Shown here piece after piece: positions 41,680 to 50,605 of a DNA stretch of 64,000 bases (positions are counted from its first letter, which is position 1; each line of letters opens with the position of its first letter). Under the pieces are notes generated by a model that ran no database searches, was not told the origin of the DNA, and saw only the letters and a program-made list of their open reading frames with translations. The stretch spans positions 62,001 to 126,000 of the forward strand of contig JAIOPV010000119.1 of assembly GCA_021413735.1 (NCBI GenBank), in the 5' to 3' direction. The stretch comes from Planctomycetota bacterium (GTDB taxonomy: Bacteria > Planctomycetota > Planctomycetia > Gemmatales > Gemmataceae). The position numbers and the translations under genes are program-made.

Positions 41680-44001
41680 ATGCCCAACCCGCCACAGAAC
41701 CCGACGATTACGCACACGTCCTCGATGCCGGATGGATCCGACTCGAACCAACCTTCGTCTGGTTCGGAGACCATCGCCCAAACACCCGACGACGTGGCGA
41801 ATGCCGCAGCCCGATCCGCAGGGGCGCACACGTCACTGGTGTCAATTCCAGGCTACGTCGTCGAACGGGAACTCGGTCGCGGTGGAATGGGCGTCGTGTA
41901 CCTGGCGAAGCATCTCGCACTGAATCGCATGGTCGCTCTGAAGATGATTCTGTCCGGTGAGCATTCCGGCGAGCGCGACCGCCAGCGGTTTCTCGCCGAG
42001 GCCGAGGCTATCGCGAGACTGCAGCATCCGAACATTGTCCAGCTCTACGAGATTGGCACGCACGGCGATTGCCCGTTCTTCACGCTCGAATTCTGCGAAG
42101 GCGGCGCTCTCGACACCAAACTCGGCGCGCAACCGATCACGGCGACCGAGGCCGGTACGCTCGTTGAAACGCTCGCGCGTGCAATGCAGGTGGCACACGA
42201 GGCCGGCATCGTTCACCGCGACCTGAAACCCCAGAACGTCCTGCTCGCGGCCGACGGTGCCCCCAAGGTGACGGACTTCGGACTCGCCAAGCGAGTCGGT
42301 GGCGGTAGCGATCTGACTGCATCCGGAGCGGTTCTCGGCACCCCGAGCTACATGTCTCCTGAGCAGGCCGCAGGCAAGGTCAAAGAAGTCGGGCCGGCTG
42401 CGGATATCTATGCCCTCGGCGCGATCCTCTATGCTGCGCTCACCGGTCGCCCACCGTTTCATGCGGCAACCGCCGTGGACACCATCATGCAGGTCGTTCA
42501 CGAAGATCCGGTTCCGCCAACACAACTCGTGCCTGGGATCTCACGCGATCTCGAAACGATCTGCCTCAAGTGCCTCCGGAAAGACCCTGCACGGCGGTAC
42601 GCGACGGCAGCAAGCCTCGCCGATGATCTTCGACGGTGGCACGACGGTGAACCGATCGCGGCACGACCCGTCGGCAGCGCCGAACGCATCTGGAAATGGG
42701 CACGTCGGCGTCCCACGACTGCGGCGCTCGTGGTGGCCAGCGTACTCGTCGCGATTGGGTTGGCCGCCGCAGGGGTCTGGTTCACGGATCGGCTTCGCAT
42801 TCAACGCAACCTTGCACAAGCTGCGGAACGTGCGGAGCAGACGCGATCCCGCGAACTTGTGCTCTCGCTCGAAGACACCAAACGAGAACGCGATGAGAAG
42901 GAGAAAGCTCGACGGGCCGAAAGCGCGCTCAAGGAAGAGGCCATCGAGAATGATAAAGCGCTGCGAGCGGTGATCGTGACACTGGTGAAGTTAATGCAAG
43001 AGAACGCCGCGCGATCTCATGGCGCGGTTCTGGACATTCCTTCGCTGCTTGCGGTCGCTCACAAGGAAATCGAAGCCACGCCAACAGAGAACCGTCGCGC
43101 TCGCCTCGGGATGCTCCAAATGGTGGGTCTGCTATATACCGCGTTCGGCCGGTCAGCCGAAGCGGTTCCCATTTTCGAGGAACTGGTCGCCCTGTGTCGT
43201 GTTGTTTATGGGGAGAACCACCGCGAAACTCTCAGCACAATGACAAATCTCGCGCAGATCTACATCATGGCCGGGCAACCACTCAAAGGGTTGGTGATGC
43301 TGAGTCAGGTGATCTCGCGACAAGAAGCGTCGCTCGACCCCAGCGATCCGAGTTTGGTGGAGAGTAAGCAAGCCCTCGCGAGGATCTACCTGGTTTCCCA
43401 ACAGTACGACAAGGTACTTCCGCTATGCGACCACGTGATAGCCGATCTGCGACGGCTCTGCGGTCCAGATAGCACGGACACCCTGGAGTTTCTCGACATC
43501 GCGGCGACCGCGAGCGCAGGGGCGAAGTTGTTCGACCGCGAAGAGACTTATCTCCGAGAGTTGATCCGCATAACCGCGATTATGTACGGGAAGTCATCTG
43601 AACGAACGACTCATGTAATGGCCCGCCTAGCTCTTCAACTCCTGACTCACGAGAAGTGGGTGGCGGCAGAGACAGTCTTGCGGGAATGTTTGGCCATCCG
43701 CGAAGAGTTGGCTCAGCGACCCCGATCCATTCTGCCGAAATGGATCGTCTTCAACACTCGCAGTATGCTCGGGGCGGCGCTTCTTGGACAGAAGAAGTTT
43801 GCGGAAGCCGAACCGCTCGTGGTGGACTCAGCCGAGAAGTTGCTTGCCGATCAAGGGTCGGTACCGCCGCGTGATCGGCCCAACCTTCAGCGAGCCATCG
43901 ACCGCGTTGTGCAGTTCTACACCGCGACCGGGAACGCTGAGAAAGCCGCCGAATGGCGAAGTCGAACCGTTCCGATGTTGCCAAAATCAGGCTCGCCATG
44001 A
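41680..44001 (+). CDS. Membrane-anchored Ser/Thr protein kinase 3 with TPR-like C-terminus
   Basis: 773 residues from ATG 41680 (GTG 41668 and ATG 41725 are alternatives; no clear Shine-Dalgarno). Kinase domain near 57-320: ELGRGGMGVVYLAK, VALKMI, HRDLKPQNVLL, DFGLAKRV, GTPSYMSPEQAAG, DIYALGAILY. One membrane segment follows (TTAALVVASVLVAIGLAAAGVWF), then a coiled coil with charged residues (KRERDEKEKARRAESALKEE) and about 350 residues of TPR-like helices (LGMLQMVGLLYTAFGRSAEAV). A large sensor or scaffold part lies outside the membrane. Ligand unknown. Confidence 0.94.
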   Translation: MPNPPQNPTITHTSSMPDGSDSNQPSSGSETIAQTPDDVANAAARSAGAHTSLVSIPGYVVERELGRGGMGVVYLAKHLALNRMVALKMILSGEHSGERDRQRFLAEAEAIARLQHPNIVQLYEIGTHGDCPFFTLEFCEGGALDTKLGAQPITATEAGTLVETLARAMQVAHEAGIVHRDLKPQNVLLAADGAPKVTDFGLAKRVGGGSDLTASGAVLGTPSYMSPEQAAGKVKEVGPAADIYALGAILYAALTGRPPFHAATAVDTIMQVVHEDPVPPTQLVPGISRDLETICLKCLRKDPARRYATAASLADDLRRWHDGEPIAARPVGSAERIWKWARRRPTTAALVVASVLVAIGLAAAGVWFTDRLRIQRNLAQAAERAEQTRSRELVLSLEDTKRERDEKEKARRAESALKEEAIENDKALRAVIVTLVKLMQENAARSHGAVLDIPSLLAVAHKEIEATPTENRRARLGMLQMVGLLYTAFGRSAEAVPIFEELVALCRVVYGENHRETLSTMTNLAQIYIMAGQPLKGLVMLSQVISRQEASLDPSDPSLVESKQALARIYLVSQQYDKVLPLCDHVIADLRRLCGPDSTDTLEFLDIAATASAGAKLFDREETYLRELIRITAIMYGKSSERTTHVMARLALQLLTHEKWVAAETVLRECLAIREELAQRPRSILPKWIVFNTRSMLGAALLGQKKFAEAEPLVVDSAEKLLADQGSVPPRDRPNLQRAIDRVVQFYTATGNAEKAAEWRSRTVPMLPKSGSP

Positions 44002-44075
44002 GTGGCAAACACAAGAAGCCGTCGGGCGGGATTTCTCCCACTTCCGGCGGCTTCGTGCTTGGGTTGCCCCCGCTC

Positions 44076-44183
44076 TTAGGGAGCGAGGAACGTCAAACCC
44101 AAAGCGAGAATGGCTGCGACAATCATGGCAATGGTCATCGGCACATTCCGACGAGCAGCCATGGGGTGTTCGAGTGACATCAT
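44076..44183 (-). CDS. Small membrane protein (35 aa)
   Basis: The minus-strand frame from ATG 44183 to TAA 44078-44076 encodes 35 residues; a second ATG follows immediately. GAGGAG lies about 6 nt upstream. Residues about 14-34 form one hydrophobic helix (MTIAMIVAAILALGLTFLAP) after a short charged N-terminus with RR. Such small anchored peptides are a real protein class, but there is no homology proof. It lies 66 nt downstream of a similar small ORF (44250-44387) and probably shares its transcript. The overlap with an unconvincing plus-strand frame is noted elsewhere. Confidence 0.55.
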   Translation of the reverse strand: MMSLEHPMAARRNVPMTIAMIVAAILALGLTFLAP

Positions 44184-44249
44184 GTGATGCTCCTCAAAGT
44201 TTCCGCTAAAACCGCCGCTTGGAACGACGATTTCAGCTCTCGTACATGA

Positions 44250-44387
44250 TTACCGACTGCCACCGCAGCCAGGGGCGAGAAATGCGATGAGGACGATCGG
44301 CAGCGGCAGACCCAAGAGCAGGGCAGCAAGGCCGTATCGAATCTTTCCCCAGCGGGTGATCGGTTCATCGTTTTCGGGGCGGATCAT
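44250..44387 (-). CDS. Small membrane protein (45 aa)
   Basis: The minus-strand frame ATG 44387 to TAA 44252-44250 encodes 45 residues: a soluble charged N-terminus (MIRPENDEPITRWGKIRYG), then one hydrophobic helix (LAALLLGLPLPIVLIAFLAP) and a short GCGGSR tail. GGAG lies 8-9 nt upstream. The FLAP end is shared with the downstream 35-aa ORF, hinting at relatedness or common topology. It is divergent from the 44514 gene. The remainder of the 512-nt gap 44002-44513 holds only these two ORFs and presumed promoters. Confidence 0.6.
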   Translation of the reverse strand: MIRPENDEPITRWGKIRYGLAALLLGLPLPIVLIAFLAPGCGGSR

Positions 44388-44513
44388 ATCTATGTCTCCA
44401 GTTTCGCAAGGAGTGGATGGCATCAGGACTGTAGCCGTCCTTGTTTAGCCGGGTAATCTTGTTGCAACCCGCGTGCCGAATCCGGGGTCCGTGAAAGCGG
44501 CGATGGAGGTCAG

Positions 44514-45248
44514 ATGGAGGCCTATCAGATTCTCACCTGGGATTCGGACTTCTTCGGTTTCACGGTCGCCAGAATCAATTCCTCGCACCGCGACGGGGAA
44601 CTTGAACACGCCCTTTCCGAACTCCGTACTCAGAATGTGAGGCTTGCATATTGGTCAACAGCCGAAGCTCTCGATCAAGTTGATCGGGATCATATCACGC
44701 AACTCGGCGGGCGTTTTGTCGATGAAAAGACGACGTTCCATGTCGATCTTCAAAGCGATGGCGCTCCGGCGAAACAGCCAGTGGTGATGGCTCCTGTTGT
44801 CGAGAAATACCGCGAGGGAATGTCGAGAGAGGATCTGCGTGCGTTGGCGATTCAGAGTGGTGAGTATTCTCGTTTCGCGGTTGATCCGAACATTCCTCGC
44901 GCCAAGTTTGAAGAGCTTTACACCATCTGGATGGAGAAATCGCTCACCAAGGAAATGGCAGAAGAAGTTCTCATGATCCGCGATCCGGGTAATCGCGTTG
45001 TTGCCATGACGACCGTCGGCAAAAAAGGTACACGGGGTGATATCGGACTCGTCGCAGTGGATATCAACTTCAGAGGCAGGCAGTATGGCGAGTTATTAGT
45101 GCGTCATGCCTTGAACTGGTTCGATATCCATAAATATAGATATGTACAAGTCGTGACACAGGGAGTAAACACGGCGGCGTGTCGGCTGTACGCGAAATGC
45201 GGTTTCGCCGTCGAGAAGAAAGAACACTTTTACCACTTCTGGCTCTGA
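44514..45248 (+). CDS. GNAT acetyltransferase, WecD/FdtC-like
   Basis: 244 residues starting MEAYQILTWDSDFFGFTVAR, the N-terminal pattern of dTDP-4-amino-4,6-dideoxygalactose N-acetyltransferase (WecD/RffC) and similar enzymes. The GNAT acetyl-CoA loop is near the C-terminus (GLVAVDINFRGRQYGELLVR), followed by NTAACRLYAKCGF. It would acetylate dTDP-Fuc4N to dTDP-Fuc4NAc. A WecE-like aminotransferase is encoded four genes downstream, supporting the assignment. First gene of a plus-strand sugar cluster; the gap to the next gene is 128 nt. Confidence 0.8.
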   Translation: MEAYQILTWDSDFFGFTVARINSSHRDGELEHALSELRTQNVRLAYWSTAEALDQVDRDHITQLGGRFVDEKTTFHVDLQSDGAPAKQPVVMAPVVEKYREGMSREDLRALAIQSGEYSRFAVDPNIPRAKFEELYTIWMEKSLTKEMAEEVLMIRDPGNRVVAMTTVGKKGTRGDIGLVAVDINFRGRQYGELLVRHALNWFDIHKYRYVQVVTQGVNTAACRLYAKCGFAVEKKEHFYHFWL

Positions 45249-45376
45249 CCGGTGTGTCGCACCACTCTCGAATCGCATTCTCGAGGTGCGGCCGCGGAGA
45301 ATGTGCTATCTTCTGCCAGCAGACGACGCACTCCACGGTGGACGACGGCCGACACGCCAAAATCGAGGGTGTTACG

Positions 45377-46237
45377 ATGGTCCGGCTTCCACCGAGTGAG
45401 GATGCGTCGCTCATTCACCAATTCACGACCGGGCTTCAACTCGCAGAAGATGGAGTGTGGGAAGCCACCAGTTCGTCCAAGGTGTCGTACCCCGATGACG
45501 GGAACGTCGCTTGCGCCGAGATCGAGGATAGCTCGTTCTGGTTTCGTCATCGAAACCAAGTGATCGCGGCAGCGGTGAAGCGGTATCCGCCGCCGGGCTT
45601 GCCGGTGTTTGACCTCGGAGGCGGGAACGGCTACGTATCTCTGGGTCTGACGGCGGCTGGCTTCGACACTGTCCTCGTCGAACCAGGTCGATCAGGCGCT
45701 CAGACCGGTCTGCGCCGTGGCGTTCAGCATGTTATCTCCGCGACTGTCGAGACAGCCGGCTTTCGACCGGGGAGTTTGCCGGCAGCCGGACTGTTTGACG
45801 TCCTCGAACACGTCGAGGATCATCTCGGTTTTCTGCGGACAATACGGACAGCTCTGCGGTCGGATGGACGACTTTACTTGACCGTGCCCGCGTTCCAGTG
45901 GTTGTGGTCGAACGAAGACGAACATGCCGGCCACTTCCGAAGGTACACGGTTTCCACTCTGCGGAGCGTCCTGGCGGCCGCTGGTTTCGGGGTCGAGTAC
46001 ATCGGTTACTTTTTTTTGGCGCTCACCCCTGCGGTGTTCGCGCTCAGAACGATACCAACTGCTCTCGGCATTCGACGGCCTCCGTCAACGGATTCCTGGC
46101 GTCGCGAACACGGGGCTGGGTCGCCGCGTATGAAACGCCTGACATCGATGTTGTTGGATTACGAGACCGACCGAGTACGCCGAGGATTCCGACTTCCCAT
46201 TGGTACGAGTTGTCTGTGCGTGGCCCGAGCACAATGA
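45377..46237 (+). CDS. SAM-dependent methyltransferase
   Basis: 286 residues from ATG 45377 (GAGGG upstream). Class I Rossmann methyltransferase: motif I VFDLGGGNGYVSLGLTAAGF near residue 80, motif II around VLVEP, ALRSDGRLYLTVPAFQWLWSN near 170, and HFRRYTVSTLRSVLAAAGF, typical of methyltransferases in polysaccharide clusters. Substrate unknown; probably a sugar or lipid-linked sugar. Stop TGA overlaps the next ATG (ATGA), so it is translationally coupled to a glycosyltransferase. Confidence 0.85.
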   Translation: MVRLPPSEDASLIHQFTTGLQLAEDGVWEATSSSKVSYPDDGNVACAEIEDSSFWFRHRNQVIAAAVKRYPPPGLPVFDLGGGNGYVSLGLTAAGFDTVLVEPGRSGAQTGLRRGVQHVISATVETAGFRPGSLPAAGLFDVLEHVEDHLGFLRTIRTALRSDGRLYLTVPAFQWLWSNEDEHAGHFRRYTVSTLRSVLAAAGFGVEYIGYFFLALTPAVFALRTIPTALGIRRPPSTDSWRREHGAGSPRMKRLTSMLLDYETDRVRRGFRLPIGTSCLCVARAQ

Positions 46238-47250
46238 TTTCATCCGAGCAGTCCATGACAATGCAGAATACGAGCGTGAACTGGCCCACGATTTCGGAGC
46301 CGTTGCCATCCGGCGTGTCGGTTGTCGTTCCCGTTTACAACAGCGAAGAATCGTTGCCGTTACTCATCGAGCAGCTTGCAGCGCTATTTGCGTCCATCGG
46401 TCGGCAATACGAGATCATCCTCGTCAACGACGGGAGTCGTGATCGAAGCTGGACCGTCGTTCAGGAGTTGACAGCGAAGCATCCACACGTTCGCGGGTTC
46501 GATTTGATGCGGAATTTCGGACAACACAACGCCCTTCTGTGCGGCGTTCGTGCTGCGCGTTACGACACAATCGTCACGATGGACGACGACCTCCAACATC
46601 CCCCCGAAGAGGTGCCGAAACTGCTGGCCAAGTTGGATGCGGGATTCGATGTCGTGTATGGAGCGCCGCAGGAGTTGCCGCACGGGATGTTGCGGAACCT
46701 CGCATCCACGATCACCAAGATCGCACTTCAAACGGCGATGGGTTCTGAAACCGCCAGGCGAGTGAGTGCGTTCAGAGCGTTCCGGACGTGCTTGCGGGAT
46801 GCGTTCGTGCAGTTCGGCGGATCGTTCGTGTCGCTGGACGTGTTACTCACCTGGGGAGGCGTTCGATTCACGCACGAGTTCGTGAGACACGAGCCGCGGA
46901 AAATTGGACAATCGAACTACACGACGCGGAAACTGATTACGCACGCCTTCAACATGATTACCGGCTTCAGCACACTGCCCCTTCAGGCCGCGAGTGTGCT
47001 AGGGTTTGGTCTAACGGTGTTCGGGTTCGCGTTACTGATGTGGGTCGTGGTGCTGTATGTGGTGGAAGGTGCAGCTCCACCGGGCTTCACGTTCCTGGCG
47101 TCGGTCATCTCGATCTTCTCGGGAGCGCAGCTTTTTTCGCTCGGGATGATCGGGGAATACCTTGCACGAGTCCATTTCCGGCTGCTCGACAAGCCAACGT
47201 ATGTCGTTCGTCGAGCGGAGGGGAAGGGGCAGGAACCGCATTCGGCATAA
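46234..47250 (+). CDS. Polyprenyl-phosphate glycosyltransferase (GT2, ArnC/DPM-like)
   Basis: 338 residues. GT2 domain: VSVVVPVYNSEESLPLLIEQ, DGSRDRSW, and the metal-binding DDDLQHPPEEVP near 115. Two C-terminal membrane segments near 245-310 (LGFGLTVFGFALLMWVVVLYV; FLASVISIFSGAQLFSLGMI) and the end GEYLARVHFRLLDKPTYVVR match ArnC/DPM1-like enzymes that move a sugar to undecaprenyl phosphate. Together with the neighbouring sugar genes it may make a lipid-linked modified sugar. The next gene starts 49 nt downstream. Confidence 0.9.
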   Translation: MISSEQSMTMQNTSVNWPTISEPLPSGVSVVVPVYNSEESLPLLIEQLAALFASIGRQYEIILVNDGSRDRSWTVVQELTAKHPHVRGFDLMRNFGQHNALLCGVRAARYDTIVTMDDDLQHPPEEVPKLLAKLDAGFDVVYGAPQELPHGMLRNLASTITKIALQTAMGSETARRVSAFRAFRTCLRDAFVQFGGSFVSLDVLLTWGGVRFTHEFVRHEPRKIGQSNYTTRKLITHAFNMITGFSTLPLQAASVLGFGLTVFGFALLMWVVVLYVVEGAAPPGFTFLASVISIFSGAQLFSLGMIGEYLARVHFRLLDKPTYVVRRAEGKGQEPHSA

Positions 47251-47299
47251 CGCGAAAACAGGCATGAATTCACTCTCCTCTCGTCGCGAAGGGTAACGC

Positions 47300-48460
47300 A
47301 TGGCCACTCCAGCGACAACGGGCCAACAGATTCCGTTCAATCGGTCGTCCACGGTCGGCAAAGAGTTGCAGAACATCGCTGAATCACTGCTTGGCGGGCA
47401 GATCGCTGGCGACCAGGCGTTCACCCGCCGTTGCCAGGCGTTGCTCGAACAACTGACCGGCACCCGTCAGGCACTGCTCACAACCTCCTGCACGCACGCA
47501 CTTGAGATGTCTGCCTTGCTGTTGAATGTCGGACCTGGCGATGAAGTGATCCTTCCTTCGTTCACGTTCGTCTCGACTGCGAACGCTTTCGTTCTTCGTG
47601 GTGCCAAGCCGGTGTTCATCGACGTTCGTCCTGATACGTTCAACCTCGACGAAAAACACCTGGAACGCCTCATCACGGAGCGAACGAAGGCGGTGGTGCC
47701 GGTCCACTACGCGGGGGTCGGGTGCGAGATGGACGCCATTCTCGCGATCTGCCGAAAGCGTGGCGTGGCAGTGGTGGAAGACAACGCCCACGGGCTGTTC
47801 GGCCGATACCGGGGCCAGCCGCTCGGCACCTTCGGGCAACTCGCAACGCAGAGCTTTCACGAGACCAAGAATCTCACCTGCGGGGAAGGCGGGGCGCTCC
47901 TCATCAACGATCCCGCGTATGCCGAACGCGGCGAAGTGCTGCGAGAAAAGGGCACCAACCGGGCACAGTTCTTCCGCGGGCAGGTGGCGAAATACACCTG
48001 GGTCGATGTGGGGTCGAGTTACGTCATGTCGGATGTGTTAGCGGCGTTTCTGTACGGTCAGCTCGAACAGTGGGAGCGAGTGCAGGCGAAGCGAAAGCAG
48101 GTTTGGGAGTACTATCACATGCACCTCGCGGACTGGGCGGCGACTGCGGGGATTCGCACGCCGGTGGTGCCGAAGCACTGCGATCAGGCGTACCACATGT
48201 ATTACCTCGTGATGCCGAACCTCGACAGCCGACAGGCTTTCATCAAGCATCTGAAGGATCGCGGCATCCTCGCGGTGTTCCACTACCAGCCGTTGCACCT
48301 GTCCGTGATGGGCCGAAAGTACGGCGGCAAGGAAGGCGACTGCCCCGTGTCCGAGATGGCTGGCGATTGCCTCGTGCGGCTGCCGTTCTTCAATGATCTG
48401 GCTCTGGCCGATCAGGCCCGAGTCGTGCGTGAAGTGCGAGCATGGGGAGGAAACCAATGA
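47300..48460 (+). CDS. wecE: dTDP-4-amino-4,6-dideoxygalactose transaminase (WecE/RffA type)
   Basis: 386 residues. A DegT/DnrJ/EryC1-family PLP aminotransferase. Signature start IPFNRSSTVGKELQNI with LLTTSCTHALEMSALLL, PSFTFVSTANAFVLRG, PLP-lysine block SFHETKNLTCGEGGAL (K near 195), and VVEDNAHGLFGRYRG. These match WecE, which makes dTDP-Fuc4N from dTDP-4-keto-6-deoxyglucose and glutamate. The upstream WecD-like gene would then acetylate it. Overlaps the next gene by ATGA. Confidence in the exact sugar is moderate; the fold is certain. Confidence 0.88.
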   Translation: MATPATTGQQIPFNRSSTVGKELQNIAESLLGGQIAGDQAFTRRCQALLEQLTGTRQALLTTSCTHALEMSALLLNVGPGDEVILPSFTFVSTANAFVLRGAKPVFIDVRPDTFNLDEKHLERLITERTKAVVPVHYAGVGCEMDAILAICRKRGVAVVEDNAHGLFGRYRGQPLGTFGQLATQSFHETKNLTCGEGGALLINDPAYAERGEVLREKGTNRAQFFRGQVAKYTWVDVGSSYVMSDVLAAFLYGQLEQWERVQAKRKQVWEYYHMHLADWAATAGIRTPVVPKHCDQAYHMYYLVMPNLDSRQAFIKHLKDRGILAVFHYQPLHLSVMGRKYGGKEGDCPVSEMAGDCLVRLPFFNDLALADQARVVREVRAWGGNQ

Positions 48461-49062
48461 GCCTGAACGCCGTGCTCTCCAGACCGTGGGCATACCGACT
48501 CTTCTCGAAGGTCATCGGTGTCGCACGGTGCCGGTCGATCTATGTGCGAGATTACATTCGACCGTGGACGGGTGCCCGCATTCTCGACATCGGCTGCGGC
48601 CCCGGGGACATCCTGAACTCGCTTCCGAACTCGCAGTACGTCGGCGTGGACATCAGCCCCGATTACATCCGGGCGGCCCAGGAACGTTTCGGATCTCGTG
48701 GGGAGTTCGTCTGTCGCTCGGTGAACGATTACGTGGTCGAACAACCGCATACCTTCGACATCGTTCTGGCGACCGGAGTCTTGCACCACCTCGACGACGG
48801 CGAGGCTGACTCGCTGCTGCGGGTTGCGAGGCAGGCGCTCAAGCCCGGAGGTCGGTTTATCTCGTTCGATGGTTGTTTCACGCCGAACCAATCGTGGTTC
48901 GCTCGTTGGATGCTTCAGAACGACCGTGGCGAGCATGTTCGACAGCGAGAAGAATATCGGCGGCTCGCGTCTGCTCAATTCTCGCACGTCGAAACGCACC
49001 TTCACCATCGACTGCTGAACATTCCGTACACGCACCTCATCATGGTTTGCTCGGTGGACTGA
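48457..49062 (+). CDS. SAM-dependent methyltransferase
   Basis: 201 residues; ATG 48457 within GGGGAGGAAACC context, overlapping the wecE stop. Motif I RILDIGCGPGDILNSLP near residues 42-58, YVGVDISPDYIRAA, LATGVLHHLDDGEAD, LKPGGRFISFDGCF. A typical small class I methyltransferase. As last gene of the sugar operon it probably methylates a glycan or sugar-lipid intermediate. Its 3' end overlaps a convergent membrane-protein gene by 23 nt. Confidence 0.88.
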   Translation: MSLNAVLSRPWAYRLFSKVIGVARCRSIYVRDYIRPWTGARILDIGCGPGDILNSLPNSQYVGVDISPDYIRAAQERFGSRGEFVCRSVNDYVVEQPHTFDIVLATGVLHHLDDGEADSLLRVARQALKPGGRFISFDGCFTPNQSWFARWMLQNDRGEHVRQREEYRRLASAQFSHVETHLHHRLLNIPYTHLIMVCSVD

Positions 49063-50446
49063 CGCTTTCCGGAACGGGGCTGGCTGGCCTATCAAATCGC
49101 ACCGTGGCGAGAGCGGCCGCGGCACATCCGAGGACCAGGAAGTGCTGATTGCAGTACGCTGACTTCGCGAACGAGAAGAACACACCCAGAATCAACGCGG
49201 TCGATAACGCGAAGCCGGCGGCCCCTCGTGCGGAGCAGAGCAGCACGAGAACGTATGCCGGGATCAGCAACATGAACGGAAGCGTGTTCGCGTAAGAGGG
49301 CACGCCGTTCACGGCAATTGCAGCCAAGAAGCTCAACGATGTGTGGCGGAACGGCAAGTTCTGTGCAGAGATTGACCCGAGGAGCGCTTGCGGATTCCAC
49401 AGAAGCCAGGGCAGTGTCGCCAGCGTTCCCGCGAGCAGAGCTTGCCCGATGAACAGCAGCACCTTCTTGCGATCCCACGGAGTTGGGATGAGGAGCAACC
49501 CCAGCGGCACGAGAAAGACCATGTATTGCTTGGATGCAATTGCGAACCCAAACGCCCACGGAGTCAATCGCGACGATCGTGCGGAGAGGGTGATCGTCAA
49601 CGCGAGCAGTCCGAAACAGTAGGCATCGGTCCAGGCTTGTTGAAGCATCAAGAAGATTCGCGGCGTGGTCAGCAACAATACGACGCCCAGCACGGCGAAG
49701 CGGCCACGGCTTCCGAACAGAGCCACGGCACCGCCGAGGATACACGCGAGGTTCGCCCAACGCATGTCGCCGAAGAGATAGCCCGTGCCCGACAGCATCA
49801 GCGACATGGGTGGGTATGGGTATCCAGTCTGAACCCACTTGTTGTCGGCAGACATCGAACGCCCATACATATTCTCACCCGTGGGGAATGTGACGCCTTC
49901 CCCGAAGATGTTGGGCATCCACACCGCGTAGGGGTTCTCGCCATGTGAGAGGGCATTCAGAGCGTGATGCGTCCACGAGTAGATGTCGTTTTCGGGTGCG
50001 GGAGTTCCGCCAATGAGCCAGACACCAAGACCCGCGAAGGCAGCAAACCAACCGACGATGCACACTCGCTTGAAGCTTGGTAGTTGAAGAACGACTGGGG
50101 CTGTCAGGGCCGCGAAGACAGTGAGCAGCGCGAGGTAATCGCCAATCGGCACGCCCTGGAGATACCAGCCCGGCGGTTCCGTCGTCAACTGATAGAGTTG
50201 CACACAGATCGCGGTGCCACCGATCGTGAGAACTCCTCGAACAGCCCACGGCCCTGGATCGGGAAGTCCCGACGTTGCCACGCCGAGGATCAAGGCCACG
50301 ACCGCGATCCCCAGGAAAACCAGGGCCGTGGGATGCAGTTCACCGCTCGCAACCTGAAGCGATTGCCCGAGCGCGATCACAGCGATTACTGCGAAAACCG
50401 CTGTCCAACCGCCGGCCTCTCGCTTCTGGAGTATCGCTAACTTCAT
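49040..50446 (-). CDS. Polytopic membrane protein, DUF2029/GT87-like
   Basis: 468 residues from ATG 50446; a GTG-started extension to 50518 is possible. About ten to twelve membrane segments. The luminal ENDIYSWTHHALNALSHGENPY and YPYPPMSLML resemble the acid-rich loops of GT87-type mannosyltransferases, and SKQYMVFLVPLGLLLIP and RHTSLSFLAAIAVNG are also family-like. It would use a polyprenyl-phosphate sugar at the outer face. Next to a sugar operon on the opposite strand, with a 23-nt 3' overlap. Confidence 0.75.
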   Translation of the reverse strand: MKLAILQKREAGGWTAVFAVIAVIALGQSLQVASGELHPTALVFLGIAVVALILGVATSGLPDPGPWAVRGVLTIGGTAICVQLYQLTTEPPGWYLQGVPIGDYLALLTVFAALTAPVVLQLPSFKRVCIVGWFAAFAGLGVWLIGGTPAPENDIYSWTHHALNALSHGENPYAVWMPNIFGEGVTFPTGENMYGRSMSADNKWVQTGYPYPPMSLMLSGTGYLFGDMRWANLACILGGAVALFGSRGRFAVLGVVLLLTTPRIFLMLQQAWTDAYCFGLLALTITLSARSSRLTPWAFGFAIASKQYMVFLVPLGLLLIPTPWDRKKVLLFIGQALLAGTLATLPWLLWNPQALLGSISAQNLPFRHTSLSFLAAIAVNGVPSYANTLPFMLLIPAYVLVLLCSARGAAGFALSTALILGVFFSFAKSAYCNQHFLVLGCAAAALATVRFDRPASPVPESVSPPSKP

Positions 50447-50605
50447 GTTGTGATCCTGTCGCCAAGCAGTCCCCGATGCCGTCGGAAACGGCTTCGGCTT
50501 TATAGTGGGTTCGGACACCGATTCTTCTGAATCGCAGGCAGGTCACTGGACAGCATCAACCCGACTGCCCAAAAGAGAAGGGGTCAGCATCCGCCGCGGA
50601 GAACA

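Noticed and set aside
43998-44177. 59-codon plus-strand frame overlapping the kinase 3 stop by ATGA (starts MSGKHKKPSGG)
   Set aside because: No Shine-Dalgarno of its own, low-complexity His/Asn/Ser composition, and it overlaps the better-supported minus-strand small ORF; translational coupling cannot be excluded.
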